This document shows positions 1 through 7,902 of a DNA stretch of 64,000 bases, in pieces. The notes under the pieces were generated by a model. It did no database searches. It worked only from the letters and a program-made list of their open reading frames with translations, and had not been told where the DNA came from. Source of the stretch: Pseudomonas entomophila (GTDB taxonomy: Bacteria > Pseudomonadota > Gammaproteobacteria > Pseudomonadales > Pseudomonadaceae); NCBI RefSeq assembly GCF_013523165.1, contig NZ_JAAMQI010000001.1, positions 310,001 to 374,000 on the forward strand, read 5' to 3'. The position numbers were made by a program, and so were the translations under genes. Position 1 is the first letter of the stretch, and each line of letters begins with the position of its first letter.

Positions 1-1
1 T

Positions 2-15
2 ATAAGCATGCTTAT
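2..15. promoter_or_regulatory. Perfect 14-bp palindrome followed by a 10-bp-period direct repeat
   Basis: ATAAGCATGCTTAT at 2-15 is a perfect inverted repeat. Just after it, GGTGCCT occurs at 19-25 and again at 29-35, exactly one helical turn apart. The group lies about 100 bp upstream of the first phage-type gene, so it may be an operator or activator site. The window edge cuts off the context, and I cannot name a regulator. Confidence 0.3.
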
Positions 16-138
16 CAAGGTGCCTTTCGGTGCCTGTCCATGAGCCCCATCCATCCCGTGACGCCCTGGCGTCCTCTCGGCCTCCGCTCCCGGCGCCCTC
101 TGCGCCCGATCGGATCGCCCAGCTCTGGAGATCTCGAC

Positions 139-729
139 ATGCGCCTGAACACCGCACGGCAAGCCTGGCACGACTGCTACCACACCCCTTCAGACCAGCA
201 GGGCCGCGCCCTCGAGCGGCTCGGCGCGTTGGGCGCGCGCATGCAGGTCACCACCCGACAGCGCGGCGCCGGCCGTGCGGTGCATCAGGCCCTGGCCGGC
301 AGGGTCCAGGCCGCCATCGCCACCCTGCGCCGACCGCTTAAGGCGTTCGGCGACTTTCTGTACTGCCCGCACCTGGACATCGACACCCAGGAACTCGCCC
401 AGGAGGTGGTGTTCACGCTGGTGCAGCAACGTTCGCCACGCATGACGGCCGCCAAGCGCGAGCAGCTCGAATACGTGGTCAAGGGCGTCATGGCCCGTTA
501 TCGGTACATGCACCAAGGTGGGCAATCAGCCAACGCAGACCCACTGGCTGCGCCGGAAGCTTTCCGTGCCTGGCTGGACGCGCATTACGGCGTGGCGCTG
601 GAGTCGACCAACTGGACACGCAACTGGGGCGGCGCCGTGAGCCTGATCTTCGCCTGCTGCGAGGACCTCGATGCCGTGGTGCTGGCGCCGGTCATGGACG
701 CGTTGCAGGTCATGAAAAAAAGTGCGTGA
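139..729 (+). CDS. Phage-associated protein of unknown function
   Basis: The protein has 196 residues and no signal peptide or membrane segment. The start at 139 is preceded by GGAG at 127-130; an in-frame upstream ATG at 40 has no such site. The sequence is rich in Arg, Ala and Leu, with helical stretches and a Trp-rich C-terminal third. I recall similar proteins just upstream of lysis genes in Pseudomonas prophage and pyocin-type loci, where a late-gene regulator or antiterminator role is sometimes supposed; nothing in the sequence proves that. A strong terminator follows at 807-832, which separates it from the lysis genes. Confidence 0.6.
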   Translation: MRLNTARQAWHDCYHTPSDQQGRALERLGALGARMQVTTRQRGAGRAVHQALAGRVQAAIATLRRPLKAFGDFLYCPHLDIDTQELAQEVVFTLVQQRSPRMTAAKREQLEYVVKGVMARYRYMHQGGQSANADPLAAPEAFRAWLDAHYGVALESTNWTRNWGGAVSLIFACCEDLDAVVLAPVMDALQVMKKSA

Positions 730-806
730 AGGGGGTTGCACTCCGGTGCGGCTGGTGGCAAGATTTCCTCACTTTCGAAGTTTCGCCCAGCGCGAAGCGG
801 ATCAAG

Positions 807-832
807 AAACCGGCCAATGAGCCGGTTTTTTT
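807..832 (+). terminator. Rho-independent terminator
   Basis: AAACCGGC and GCCGGTTT pair around a six-base loop and run into a T tract (828-832). It lies 78 bp past the stop of the first phage-type gene and before the lysis genes. Confidence 0.75.
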
Positions 833-973
833 GTGCCTGCGAAAAGGCTCGGCCCCCGTTCGGCTGATGCCGGGAGGACCACGCGCCTCCTGCTTCGTAC
901 GGCCTCAGCGCACCGACAGGCTCGCTTCTTTCCCTCGACTGCCCCGTGCAGTCCCTGCTTCTGGACAGATCCC

Positions 974-1345
974 ATGGACCCTTCCGATTTCGGCCCGGGC
1001 ACAGCCACCTGGCTGGGCGGCACGGGCACCGTTCTGCTGGGCGGCTTTCTCTGGCTGCGCAAGTTTCTGTCCAAGGATGCCGCCGACCGGGCCATGGACA
1101 CGGCCGACATCGGCGTGGTCCGGCGCCTCAACGAGCTGCTCGATTCCGAGCGGGAGGCGCGCTTGCAGGCCGAGGCGCGTGCCGATCAGTTCGCCAAGGA
1201 ACGCAACGAGCTCGCCGCGGCCGTAGGTCGCATGGAGGGCAAGATCGAGGCCCTGACCGGCCAGGTCGAGCGCTTGACCGAAAAGGTCACCACCCAGAGC
1301 GAAGAGATCGCCCGGCTGCGGCCGCGCATAGGAGGCAGCACCTGA
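974..1345 (+). CDS. Small membrane-anchored coiled-coil phage protein (holin-like position)
   Basis: The protein has 123 residues. Positions 8-27 form a Gly/Leu/Trp-rich hydrophobic segment, and from about 45 to 118 there is a heptad-like coiled coil rich in Glu, Arg and Leu. The ATG at 974 begins the conserved-looking MDPSDFGPG; the longer in-frame reading upstream runs through low-quality sequence and has no ribosome site. In Pseudomonas prophages proteins of this type sit at the head of the lysis cassette, so a holin or holin-accessory role is plausible. One membrane span and a long cytoplasmic coil are all the sequence shows. Confidence 0.6.
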   Translation: MDPSDFGPGTATWLGGTGTVLLGGFLWLRKFLSKDAADRAMDTADIGVVRRLNELLDSEREARLQAEARADQFAKERNELAAAVGRMEGKIEALTGQVERLTEKVTTQSEEIARLRPRIGGST

Positions 1346-1515
1346 TGGATCGATGTGCATGTGATCCGCACGAGGCTACTCGGTCGACTGTCCTTGGGAC
1401 ATGAGCTTTCTTTTTCTGGACGCTAGAGGCCGTCGTGTCCGAGAAGTACTGAAGGGATTACCGGGGAGCGAGGTGCCAAGCGGGCCCTGTCTTTTCTCTG
1501 TAGATGCACCCACCC

Positions 1516-1538
1516 AGCCCGCCCCGCGCGGGTTTTTT
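1516..1538 (+). terminator. Hairpin with T tract ahead of the P5-like gene
   Basis: CCCGC at 1518-1522 pairs with GCGGG at 1528-1532 and is followed by six Ts. It lies 18 bp before the start of the next gene, a layout often seen between lysis genes of Pseudomonas prophages. It could attenuate transcription into the following genes. Confidence 0.5.
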
Positions 1539-1556
1539 CACACCTGGAGACGCCCT

Positions 1557-2000
1557 ATGACCGCACGCGGCATCCGCAACAACAACCCCGGCAACATCGA
1601 CTACAACCCCCGCAACGCCTGGATCGGCCAGCTCGGCCTGGAGGAGGGCGTGCCCAACCCGCGCTTCGCCCGCTTCGACTCCCCGGAGAACGGCATCCGC
1701 GCCCTCGGCAAGCTTCTGATCAACTACCGCGGCAAGGACGGCCTGCCCGGTGTCGGCGGGCCGGGTATCGACACGGTACTCGAGACCATTGCCCGCTGGG
1801 CGCCGAGCAACGAGAACGATACCCAGGCCTATGCCCAGGCCGTGGCCGCTCGTCTCGGGGTGCATCCCACGGCGCCGATCGACATCCAGGACCCCGTCAC
1901 CCTGCGCGGCATGGTGCTGGGCATCATCGTCCATGAGAACGGCGGCAACCCGTACCTGCCGGCGGTCATCGACGAAGGCGTACGACGGGCGCTCGCATGA
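1557..2000 (+). CDS. P5-like phage structural/lysis protein
   Basis: The protein has 147 residues and opens with the conserved RGIRNNNPGNI motif. The ATG at 1557 follows GGAGA at 1546-1550. Proteins with this N-terminus are annotated as structural protein P5 in Pseudomonas prophages. The RNNNPGN and late HENG segments resemble lysozyme-like cell-wall hydrolase folds used by virion-associated lytic proteins. It occupies the position where an endolysin would be expected, between the membrane protein and the spanins, so it may be the lytic enzyme of the cassette. No signal peptide is seen. It overlaps the Rz gene by four bases (ATGA), which implies translational coupling. Confidence 0.7.
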   Translation: MTARGIRNNNPGNIDYNPRNAWIGQLGLEEGVPNPRFARFDSPENGIRALGKLLINYRGKDGLPGVGGPGIDTVLETIARWAPSNENDTQAYAQAVAARLGVHPTAPIDIQDPVTLRGMVLGIIVHENGGNPYLPAVIDEGVRRALA

Positions 2001-2518
2001 GCTGGCCGTTACGGGCTGGCCTGCTGGCACTGGTGCTGGCGTCCTGCTGGGGCGCCTATCAGCACGGTCGGTCGGTGGCGCGTGCCGAGGCGCAGGCTGC
2101 CTGGGCCCAGCGCGACAGTGATGACCACCTGGCCGAGGCACAGGGCCAGCGCGATGCCCGCCAGGAAGAACGACGACGCGCCCAGGCACAGGAGGAGGCA
2201 AGAGCCCATGCACACGAACAAACCCAGGTGGCTGACGCTGGCGCTGCTGGCGCCGATGCTGCTGGCCAGCGGCTGCAGCACGACGCCGCCCAGCTCGCCG
2301 CCGCCGTCAGTTGCGCCGGCCCGGATCCCGCCGCTGTCGCCCGAGGCCAGGCAGCCACCCGCGCCGCCATGGTGCTCTCCGACCTGCTCGCACGGGCTGA
2401 TGCTCGAGCGGGAACGCTGGCGAAAGCGTATGACCAGGCTCGAATAGCGGGGCTGCAATGCGCTCGGGAATACGACGGGTTGCGTGGCCGATCACGGCCT
2501 GACGTCATGGACGAATAG
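1997..2518 (+). CDS. Rz-like i-spanin (DUF2514 type)
   Basis: The protein has 173 residues. Residues 4-20 form a single N-terminal membrane anchor, and about 30-150 is a long Ala/Glu/Arg/Gln-rich periplasmic helix typical of inner-membrane spanin subunits. Its start overlaps the stop of the P5-like gene (ATGA at 1997-2000). Spanins join inner and outer membranes and fuse them at the last step of phage lysis. The partner gene Rz1 lies inside this gene in another frame (2208-2447), which strongly supports the call. The C-terminal third carries two Cys residues. No phage gene follows. Confidence 0.8.
   Translation: MSWPLRAGLLALVLASCWGAYQHGRSVARAEAQAAWAQRDSDDHLAEAQGQRDARQEERRRAQAQEEARAHAHEQTQVADAGAAGADAAGQRLQHDAAQLAAAVSCAGPDPAAVARGQAATRAAMVLSDLLARADARAGTLAKAYDQARIAGLQCAREYDGLRGRSRPDVMDE
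2208..2447 (+). CDS. Rz1-like o-spanin lipoprotein nested inside Rz
   Basis: This 79-residue protein is read in a different frame wholly inside the Rz gene. It has a basic start (MHTNKPRW), a hydrophobic core and a lipobox ending in LASGC, which puts the lipidated Cys at residue 23. The mature part is very proline-rich (PP, PPP and PPAPP runs), the hallmark of Rz1 proteins. A GGAGGAGG ribosome site at 2191-2198 lies within the Rz codons. The outer-membrane lipoprotein would contact the Rz coil in the periplasm. Fully nested Rz/Rz1 pairs are known from lambda. Confidence 0.85.
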   Translation: MHTNKPRWLTLALLAPMLLASGCSTTPPSSPPPSVAPARIPPLSPEARQPPAPPWCSPTCSHGLMLERERWRKRMTRLE

Positions 2519-2684
2519 ATGCATGAAACACGGCGTCATATTAATGCCAGTTCTGTTTCGATACATCATTTTTCAGTCTTAACATGTTGAATTAAAAGCA
2601 AAGAATTACCTTGATTACAACTCGCTACCCTGTGCCTCGGCCAAGCCATGGCCGACTCAATACACTGCACGGGAGCGAATATCG
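2519..2684. other. AT-rich intergenic stretch at the edge of the phage cluster
   Basis: About 2519-2635 is clearly richer in A/T than anything nearby, including a long TTAAAAGC-type run. It marks the end of the lysis genes and probably holds the promoter of the lipoprotein gene at 2685. No attachment repeat or integrase is visible. Confidence 0.4.
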
Positions 2685-3182
2685 ATGGTTCGGAAAATGA
2701 TGGGGGCGATGGTCATTGCGGCGGTGATCGGCGTTCAAGGGTGCGCCAGCATCGTGGGTGAATCGCGCTATCCGGTGGCGGTGTCCAGCGCCCCGCCTGG
2801 AGCGACGTTCGAGATCACGGACAAGAACGGCACGGTGGTGCACACCGGTCAGACGCCGAGCACGGTCACGCTCAAGTCCGGCAAGGGCTATTTCACCGGC
2901 CAGACCTACACGCTTCGTTTCAGCAAGGACGGGTACCCTGATCGGACCCTCGAACTGGATTCCAGTCTGAGTGGCTGGTACTGGGGCAACCTGCTGATCG
3001 GCGGCGTGATCGGCATGCTGATCGTCGACCCCTTGACCGGCGCCATGTACACGTTGCCAGAGCATGCCTCGGTGGACATGGGGCAGCCGCTGGCCGGCGC
3101 CGGGCGGAGGACCACGCTCAAGATCGCTGTCATCCACGACCTCAGCATGGCTCAGCGCGAGCAGCTGGTCCCGCTCCGGTAA
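2685..3182 (+). CDS. PEGA-like lipoprotein
   Basis: The protein has 165 residues. A short signal peptide ends in VQGC, giving a lipidated Cys at 20. Residues 33-90 look like a PEGA-type beta-sandwich (APPGATFEI, then TPSTVTL, then FSKDGY), and a glycine-rich hydrophobic segment lies around 95-115 (YWGNLLIGGVIGMLIVDP). Such lipoproteins are common in Proteobacteria and are of unknown exact role in the envelope. It is not evidently a phage gene, but it is next to the lysis cassette and the AT-rich boundary. Confidence 0.7.
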   Translation: MVRKMMGAMVIAAVIGVQGCASIVGESRYPVAVSSAPPGATFEITDKNGTVVHTGQTPSTVTLKSGKGYFTGQTYTLRFSKDGYPDRTLELDSSLSGWYWGNLLIGGVIGMLIVDPLTGAMYTLPEHASVDMGQPLAGAGRRTTLKIAVIHDLSMAQREQLVPLR

Positions 3183-3265
3183 CGGGTCATCCCAGGGGGC
3201 GCCAGGTCCGACCGGCACTGGCGTTGGCCCCCTTTCAATGCGCTTGAAAGCAGGTGTTCGTGCGG

Positions 3266-3478
3266 TCAGATGGCGCCATCGCCCGGGTTCGGGCCTTCCT
3301 CGTCCCCCACGTCATACTTGCGCGTGTTCGGATCGCGTGTGTTCTCGGCCGGGTGCCGCGAATCGACCGCAGGGTCGACATGCGTTTCGGAAGTGGGATC
3401 GAACCCGGTCTCGTTGTCGGTCGCGCCTGCCTTGCCTTTTTGCGAAATGTTACCGGGTGCGTTGGGGTTGATGTCCAT
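3266..3478 (-). CDS. Small acidic hydrophilic protein, unknown function
   Basis: The protein has 70 residues and begins MDINPNAPG. The start at 3478 has GGAGG a few bases upstream; a longer in-frame ATG at 3520 has no site. It is very rich in Asp, Glu, Asn, Pro and Thr and lacks hydrophobic stretches, so it is probably disordered. I recall short proteins of this type as conserved hypotheticals in Pseudomonas. No function can be given. Confidence 0.6.
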   Translation of the reverse strand: MDINPNAPGNISQKGKAGATDNETGFDPTSETHVDPAVDSRHPAENTRDPNTRKYDVGDEEGPNPGDGAI

Positions 3479-3827
3479 GACGGCCTCCAGTGAAGGGCGC
3501 AGGGGGATCTGCGCGTTCAACTTGGAGCCAGGTTCGATCGATTAAGTGCCCTTGCGTTGATCGATGCCTGGCGCCGGATGCCACGGACTGAAGACGCGAA
3601 GACGCTGCCCTCTCGGCTGCGACAACAGGGGGGCGCGAATGTGCTCGACAAGCATCCTGCTATCGGCTTTGTCTCTTTTCTGCTTCCGCTTTTCGTGATC
3701 CGGCGTAGGGCATTTCCCAAAGATTGCTCCAGCCACCGGCCTGCATTGTGCAGCCGGTCGATGCTGCCTAGGCTTCGCTCCACCCTGTCCTTGGGGACAC
3801 CGACCATTGGAATACGAGGAGGAGACG
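3479..3827. other. Intergenic region without a convincing gene
   Basis: No reading frame here has a good start and Pseudomonas-like composition. A hairpin with arms ACCGGC-CTGCA / TGCAG-CCGGT (one bulged C) lies at 3735-3758, and a GTCC/GGAC hairpin at 3787-3798. These could belong to a 5' leader of the following gene or to a small RNA; I cannot decide which. Confidence 0.3.
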
Positions 3828-5147
3828 ATGGCTGTCAGGTTGGAGGTTCAGACCACAGACCCTGAACAGATCGCATTGGCCAAACGCTATTGGGCGATGG
3901 ACGAGGAAGGCCTGTTTCTGGAGCGGGTACGTGACCTGCTGCCGTTTCGCGAGGTCACCCAGGCCGGCAGCCTGGCGGCCTACCTGCGCACGTTCTGCGA
4001 GGCCTACGACGAAAACCAGGTCTGCCCCCGCTGCGACGGGCCTGTGCGCATCAAGGGGCGCAGCGAGGCGCGTCGGATGCATCAGGTGGCCCGCACGGCC
4101 TGCCACGACTGCCAGGCGCAAGAACAGCGCGCGCGCCTCGAGCGCGAGGCCAAGGAGCGCGCCGCCCTGACCCAGAAGCTGGCTCCCTACATCGAGCACC
4201 TGCAGACCCATACCCTATGCTATGCCGAGCTGCCGGACGATGCGGTGCTGGTGCTCCAGGCCATCCGTGCCCTGATCGGCCCGCGCTTGAGCCAGGGCAC
4301 GTTCAGCCGTGCCGACTGCAGCGAACTCACCGCCTTGGGCGCCGATGACTTCATCGACCGGTTGTGCGAGCAGGGCGTGCTGCTGGACGACCCCGCGGTC
4401 ATGCCCAATGCCTATTTCCTGAAAGAGGACCAGGTATGGGTCAGGAAGCACCAGGCGCGTTACCGACTGTCGCCCGACGCTGACCTGGGCCGCTCCGAAC
4501 AGGCGCTCGACGTCCTGATGGACCGCACTCCTTGCGACACGCAGGCGCTGACGCGTCTGTGGCTGGACTATGCCACGCAGGATGTACTGCGTTACCTGCG
4601 AGGGCAGTGCGACATCCACAGCCTGGTCCCAGAGCCTGAGGCCGTCGACAAGCTGGTCGGCACGATCCGGCAGGCGCTGCACACCTACAGCGTGGCCCAG
4701 GTGTGGGCCATGAGCTGGAAAATCGTTCGGGATGCCGCAGCATTGGCCAGCCGCAGCTACTACAACCATGCCAAGGCCGCGGCGACATTGCCTGGCAAGC
4801 TGCGCAAGCAACTGGAGCTGGCCGAACCTAGCCAGACATTGCGCAACGACTGGTCACGACCGGAGCCGCACATCGCAGGCGCACTGGGCATGGTGTTCCT
4901 GGCACGTTTCGACATCGATGAGTACAGCACGGGCGATCAGGTGCTGGCGCTGTTCGCACACCTGGGTCAGCGCGGTAAGCCCGAGGCCCGGTTGGACACC
5001 TTGGCCACCCGGTTCGTCACCGCCAGCCTGGCGCGCGCCACCGTGCCCGCTGCCTTGAAGGCATTCGCCGACTGTATCCAGGCAGGCCTGGATGTGGAGC
5101 AAGCGCTGACGCAGGTCATGCAGCAATGCCCCGAGGTGTTTGGCTGA
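3828..5147 (+). CDS. Large hypothetical protein with N-terminal Cys4 zinc-ribbon pattern
   Basis: The protein has 439 residues. The ATG at 3828 follows GAGGAGG. Near the N-terminus CPRC (66-69) and CHDC (92-95) form a CxxC-x22-CxxC pattern, which is a likely zinc-binding ribbon. It is followed by a charged helix, and the remaining roughly 320 residues look alpha-helical, without membrane segments or enzyme motifs that I can name. It stands alone between the lysis cassette and copS. Codon use matches its neighbours. A nucleic-acid-binding or regulatory role is only inferred from the ribbon. Confidence 0.65.
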   Translation: MAVRLEVQTTDPEQIALAKRYWAMDEEGLFLERVRDLLPFREVTQAGSLAAYLRTFCEAYDENQVCPRCDGPVRIKGRSEARRMHQVARTACHDCQAQEQRARLEREAKERAALTQKLAPYIEHLQTHTLCYAELPDDAVLVLQAIRALIGPRLSQGTFSRADCSELTALGADDFIDRLCEQGVLLDDPAVMPNAYFLKEDQVWVRKHQARYRLSPDADLGRSEQALDVLMDRTPCDTQALTRLWLDYATQDVLRYLRGQCDIHSLVPEPEAVDKLVGTIRQALHTYSVAQVWAMSWKIVRDAAALASRSYYNHAKAAATLPGKLRKQLELAEPSQTLRNDWSRPEPHIAGALGMVFLARFDIDEYSTGDQVLALFAHLGQRGKPEARLDTLATRFVTASLARATVPAALKAFADCIQAGLDVEQALTQVMQQCPEVFG

Positions 5148-5158
5148 TCTTGCAGGCT

Positions 5159-6517
5159 TCAGGCCTGCGGCCACTCGAAGACGAACGTGGTCCAGCCTGC
5201 CTTGCAGTGCACTTGAAGGTGGCCGCCATGGGCCTGGACGATGGAATGGGTGATGGCCAGCCCCAGCCCTGCATGTTCCTGCTCACCCTCACGGCGTGCC
5301 GGATCGACGCGATAGAAGCGGTCGAACAGGCGCGGCAGCCGATCGACCGGGATCGCCGGGCCGGTGTTGGCGATGTGCACGCGCGCCCGGTCGCCGCGAG
5401 TGTCCACCGTCACCACGACCTGCCCCTGGGCGGGCGTGAAGCGCAGCGCATTGTCCAGCACGTTGGAGAACGCCCGGCGCAGCATGTGTCGATCGCCCGT
5501 CATCTCGCCCTGTCCCACCCGTCGCAGCTCGACCTCGCGCTCCTCGGCCAGGGGCGCGTAGAACTCCAGCAGCGCCTCCAGCTCCTCGTGCAGCGCCAAT
5601 GGCTGGCGCTGAGGCACCAGCAAACCGTGGTCTGACTTGGCCAGGTAGAGCAGGTCGTTGACCAGTTGCGCCATCCATTGCAGCTCTTCCAGGTTGCCGT
5701 GCAACGTTTCGCGGTAGGTCTCCAGGGTTCGTGGCCGCGACAGCGTGACCTGGGTGTGGGTCAGCAGGTTGGAGAGGGGCGTGCGCAGTTCGTGGGCGAT
5801 GTCGGCGGAGAACCCGGACAGGCGCTCGAACGCGCTTTCCAGGCGTTCCAGCATGGCGTTCACGGCCTCGGCCAGACGGGCCAGCTCCTCGGGCATGTGC
5901 GCCACCGGCAAGCGTGTGGTCAGCGAGTGGGCCGACACGCCGGCGGCGATCCGCCCGATCTGGCGCAAGGGCCGCAGCCCGCGGCGTACGGCCCAGGCAC
6001 CGAGCAGTGCCGTGGCCAGTGCGGACAGCCCGACCGTGAGCCAGATCAGGCGCTGCATGTGCTGCAGAAAGTGCTGGTGATGCGTGATGTCCAGCAGCAG
6101 GATCACCCGGGGCGACCCCGCGTCGGTGGGGCGCAAGGGCGCCGCGAGGCTGCGGTAGTCGATGCCGTCGGCGTGCAGGGTCGTCAAGCCCGCAGCAGCA
6201 GGCGTGGCGGGCAGGTCGGGGCGGCTGTCGAACCATGCGGTGCCGTCGTGGGCCTGGATGCGCACGGCCAGCTCGGCCGGGTGCCCCAGGTCCTGACGCA
6301 GCGCCGGCAGGTAGGCGGCAAGGTCCTCGGGCCGCTGCACGTCCGCCAGGCGGGTGACGATCGCCGCGAGGCGAGGCGACAGCCACTGCTGGTCCAGTTC
6401 GATGAAGTGCTGTTCGCTGGCGCGGCTGAACAGCACCCCGGCCGTCAGCGACACCAGCGCCGTGCATGCGGCGAACAGCACGGCCAGGCGGTTGCCCAGG
6501 GACAGGCGATGGATCAA
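5159..6517 (-). CDS. copS: Copper-sensing histidine kinase CopS
   Basis: This 452-residue heavy-metal sensor kinase (CopS/CusS family) has TM1 at about 10-30, a periplasmic sensor of some 125 residues, TM2 at about 157-177, a HAMP segment, and an H-box [15 protein letters not shown] with phospho-acceptor His242. An N-box ([10 protein letters not shown]) and an ATP lid with a GLGLAI motif follow. It overlaps the copR stop by four bases (6514-6517) and is co-transcribed with it. Periplasmic copper should trigger phosphotransfer to CopR. Position beside copR, a cupredoxin and queF matches the copRS locus of P. aeruginosa. Confidence 0.9.
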   Translation of the reverse strand: MIHRLSLGNRLAVLFAACTALVSLTAGVLFSRASEQHFIELDQQWLSPRLAAIVTRLADVQRPEDLAAYLPALRQDLGHPAELAVRIQAHDGTAWFDSRPDLPATPAAAGLTTLHADGIDYRSLAAPLRPTDAGSPRVILLLDITHHQHFLQHMQRLIWLTVGLSALATALLGAWAVRRGLRPLRQIGRIAAGVSAHSLTTRLPVAHMPEELARLAEAVNAMLERLESAFERLSGFSADIAHELRTPLSNLLTHTQVTLSRPRTLETYRETLHGNLEELQWMAQLVNDLLYLAKSDHGLLVPQRQPLALHEELEALLEFYAPLAEEREVELRRVGQGEMTGDRHMLRRAFSNVLDNALRFTPAQGQVVVTVDTRGDRARVHIANTGPAIPVDRLPRLFDRFYRVDPARREGEQEHAGLGLAITHSIVQAHGGHLQVHCKAGWTTFVFEWPQA

Positions 6518-7194
6518 GACCCGCGCGCCTCCAGGACATAGCCCATGCCGCGCACGGTATGGATCAGCTTGTGCTCGTGTGGGTCGTCGACCTTGGCCCG
6601 CAGGCGCCGGATCGCGACCTCTACCAGGTTGGTGTCGCTGTCGAAATTCATGTCCCAGACCAGCGAGGCGATCAGCGACTTGGGCAGCACCTCGCCCTGG
6701 CGACGCAACAGCAGTTCGAGCAGCGCGAACTCCTTGGCGGTCAGCTCGATCCGCAGGTCTCCACGTTCGACGCGGCGGCGGATCAGGTCCAGACGCAGGT
6801 CGGCCAGGCCCAGGGACGGCTCCTGGGTTGGCGCGCTGCCGCGTCTGAGCAGGGTGCGAACCCGCGCCAGCAGTTCGGCGAACGCGAAAGGCTTGACCAG
6901 GTAGTCGTCGGCGCCCAGCTCCAGCCCGTGCACGCGATCCTGCACCGCATCGCGGGCGGTCAGGAACAGCACGGGCGTTTCCAGCCCGGCGGCGCGCACG
7001 GCCTGGAGGATCTGCCAGCCGTCGCGCCCGGGCAGCATCACGTCGAGGATCAACAGGTCGTGTTCACCGGTCAGCGCCAGGTGCAGGCCGGTGTCGCCAT
7101 CCTCTGCCAGGTCGGTGACGAAGCCCGCTTCGCTCAAGCCCTGGCGCAGGTAATGGCCCGTCTTGGCCTGGTCTTCGACGACTAGCAGTCTCAT
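6514..7194 (-). CDS. copR: Copper response regulator CopR
   Basis: This 226-residue OmpR-type regulator has a receiver domain at 1-115 with acidic D8/D9-type residues (VVED), phospho-acceptor D51 (LILDVMLP) and K101 (LVKPF). A winged-helix DNA-binding domain with the [10 protein letters not shown] and YVL ending follows. The start at 7194 gives the canonical MRLLVVEDQ; longer in-frame readings add non-homologous sequence. The promoter region is shared divergently with the cupredoxin gene and contains a CusR/CopR-like box at 7292-7305. It should activate copper-resistance genes when phosphorylated by CopS. Confidence 0.9.
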   Translation of the reverse strand: MRLLVVEDQAKTGHYLRQGLSEAGFVTDLAEDGDTGLHLALTGEHDLLILDVMLPGRDGWQILQAVRAAGLETPVLFLTARDAVQDRVHGLELGADDYLVKPFAFAELLARVRTLLRRGSAPTQEPSLGLADLRLDLIRRRVERGDLRIELTAKEFALLELLLRRQGEVLPKSLIASLVWDMNFDSDTNLVEVAIRRLRAKVDDPHEHKLIHTVRGMGYVLEARGS

Positions 7195-7291
7195 GGCAAC
7201 GCTCGTGGCAGGGGGCGAAGGGCCGCAGCCCGTGTCAGTGTCAGTGTGGCAGGGCGTCATGATACGCCAGGCATCGGCGGCTGCGCGAAGC

Positions 7292-7305
7292 TGACAATCT
7301 TGTAA
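7292..7305. promoter_or_regulatory. CusR/CopR-like copper box
   Basis: TGACAATCTTGTAA matches the copper-box pattern TGACAA-N2-TTGTCA at 11 of 12 fixed positions. It lies between divergent copR and the cupredoxin gene, 70 bp from the cupredoxin start. Binding by CopR is inferred from the pattern and position. Confidence 0.6.
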
Positions 7306-7374
7306 TGCGCACGTCAGGTGGCTGCCAGCCTGGTCTGCCAGACTGTCGCCATTCCCTGTTGCGGAGCGTTTCCG

Positions 7375-7836
7375 ATGAAATCCACGTTACTGGCCTGCGC
7401 CTTGGCCCTGAGCTGTGCGTCGGCCCTCGCCGATCCTGCCCACACCTATGCGTTCGGCGAACCGGGCGACCCTGCCAAGGCCGACCGCACGGTGGAGGTG
7501 CTGCTCAAGGACATTGCGTTCGAACCGGGTCGGTTGCAGGTCAAGGCCGGGGAAACGGTGCGCTTCGTGCTGATCAACCAGGGGCAGCTGCCCCATGAGT
7601 TCAACCTGGGCGACAAGGCCATGCACGTCGAGCACCAGAAGCAGATGCTGGCCATGGCAGGGCACGTGCACGCAGGGACGGCCCACGGTCACGACGCTGC
7701 CAACACGGTGCTGGTCATGCCAGGCAAGCGCGCCGAACTGACCTGGACGTTCCGCGGCTCGGCCCCGATCGAGTTCGCCTGCAACGTGCCGGGGCATTAC
7801 CAGGCGGGCATGGTGGGCCCGTTGACCATCGAGTGA
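7375..7836 (+). CDS. Periplasmic cupredoxin, copper-regulated
   Basis: The protein has 153 residues, with a signal peptide (1-19, ALA-DPAH cleavage) and a plastocyanin-like fold. Type-1 copper ligands are visible as His74 (LPHEF), Cys136 (ACN), His141 (PGHY) and Met146 (AGM). A loop at about 83-106 is unusually rich in His and Met (four His and three Met), which may hold extra copper. It lies divergent from copRS with a CopR-like box upstream, and corresponds by position to PA2807 of P. aeruginosa. It probably binds, carries or buffers copper in the periplasm. The small ptrA gene found here in P. aeruginosa is absent. Confidence 0.85.
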   Translation: MKSTLLACALALSCASALADPAHTYAFGEPGDPAKADRTVEVLLKDIAFEPGRLQVKAGETVRFVLINQGQLPHEFNLGDKAMHVEHQKQMLAMAGHVHAGTAHGHDAANTVLVMPGKRAELTWTFRGSAPIEFACNVPGHYQAGMVGPLTIE

Positions 7837-7902
7837 CGGCAGGTGCCAGTGCAGAGGGAAAACCCGGTAGAATGGCGCATTTCGATTTCCCAGGTCAGAT
7901 CC

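Noticed and set aside
19..35. GGTGCCT repeats as a pyocin P-box
   Set aside because: The known PrtN box is built on ATTG-GT units, which these repeats do not contain.
3517..3807. 96-codon minus-strand frame in the gene-free stretch
   Set aside because: No ribosome site, Arg/Ser-rich random composition, and no family likeness.
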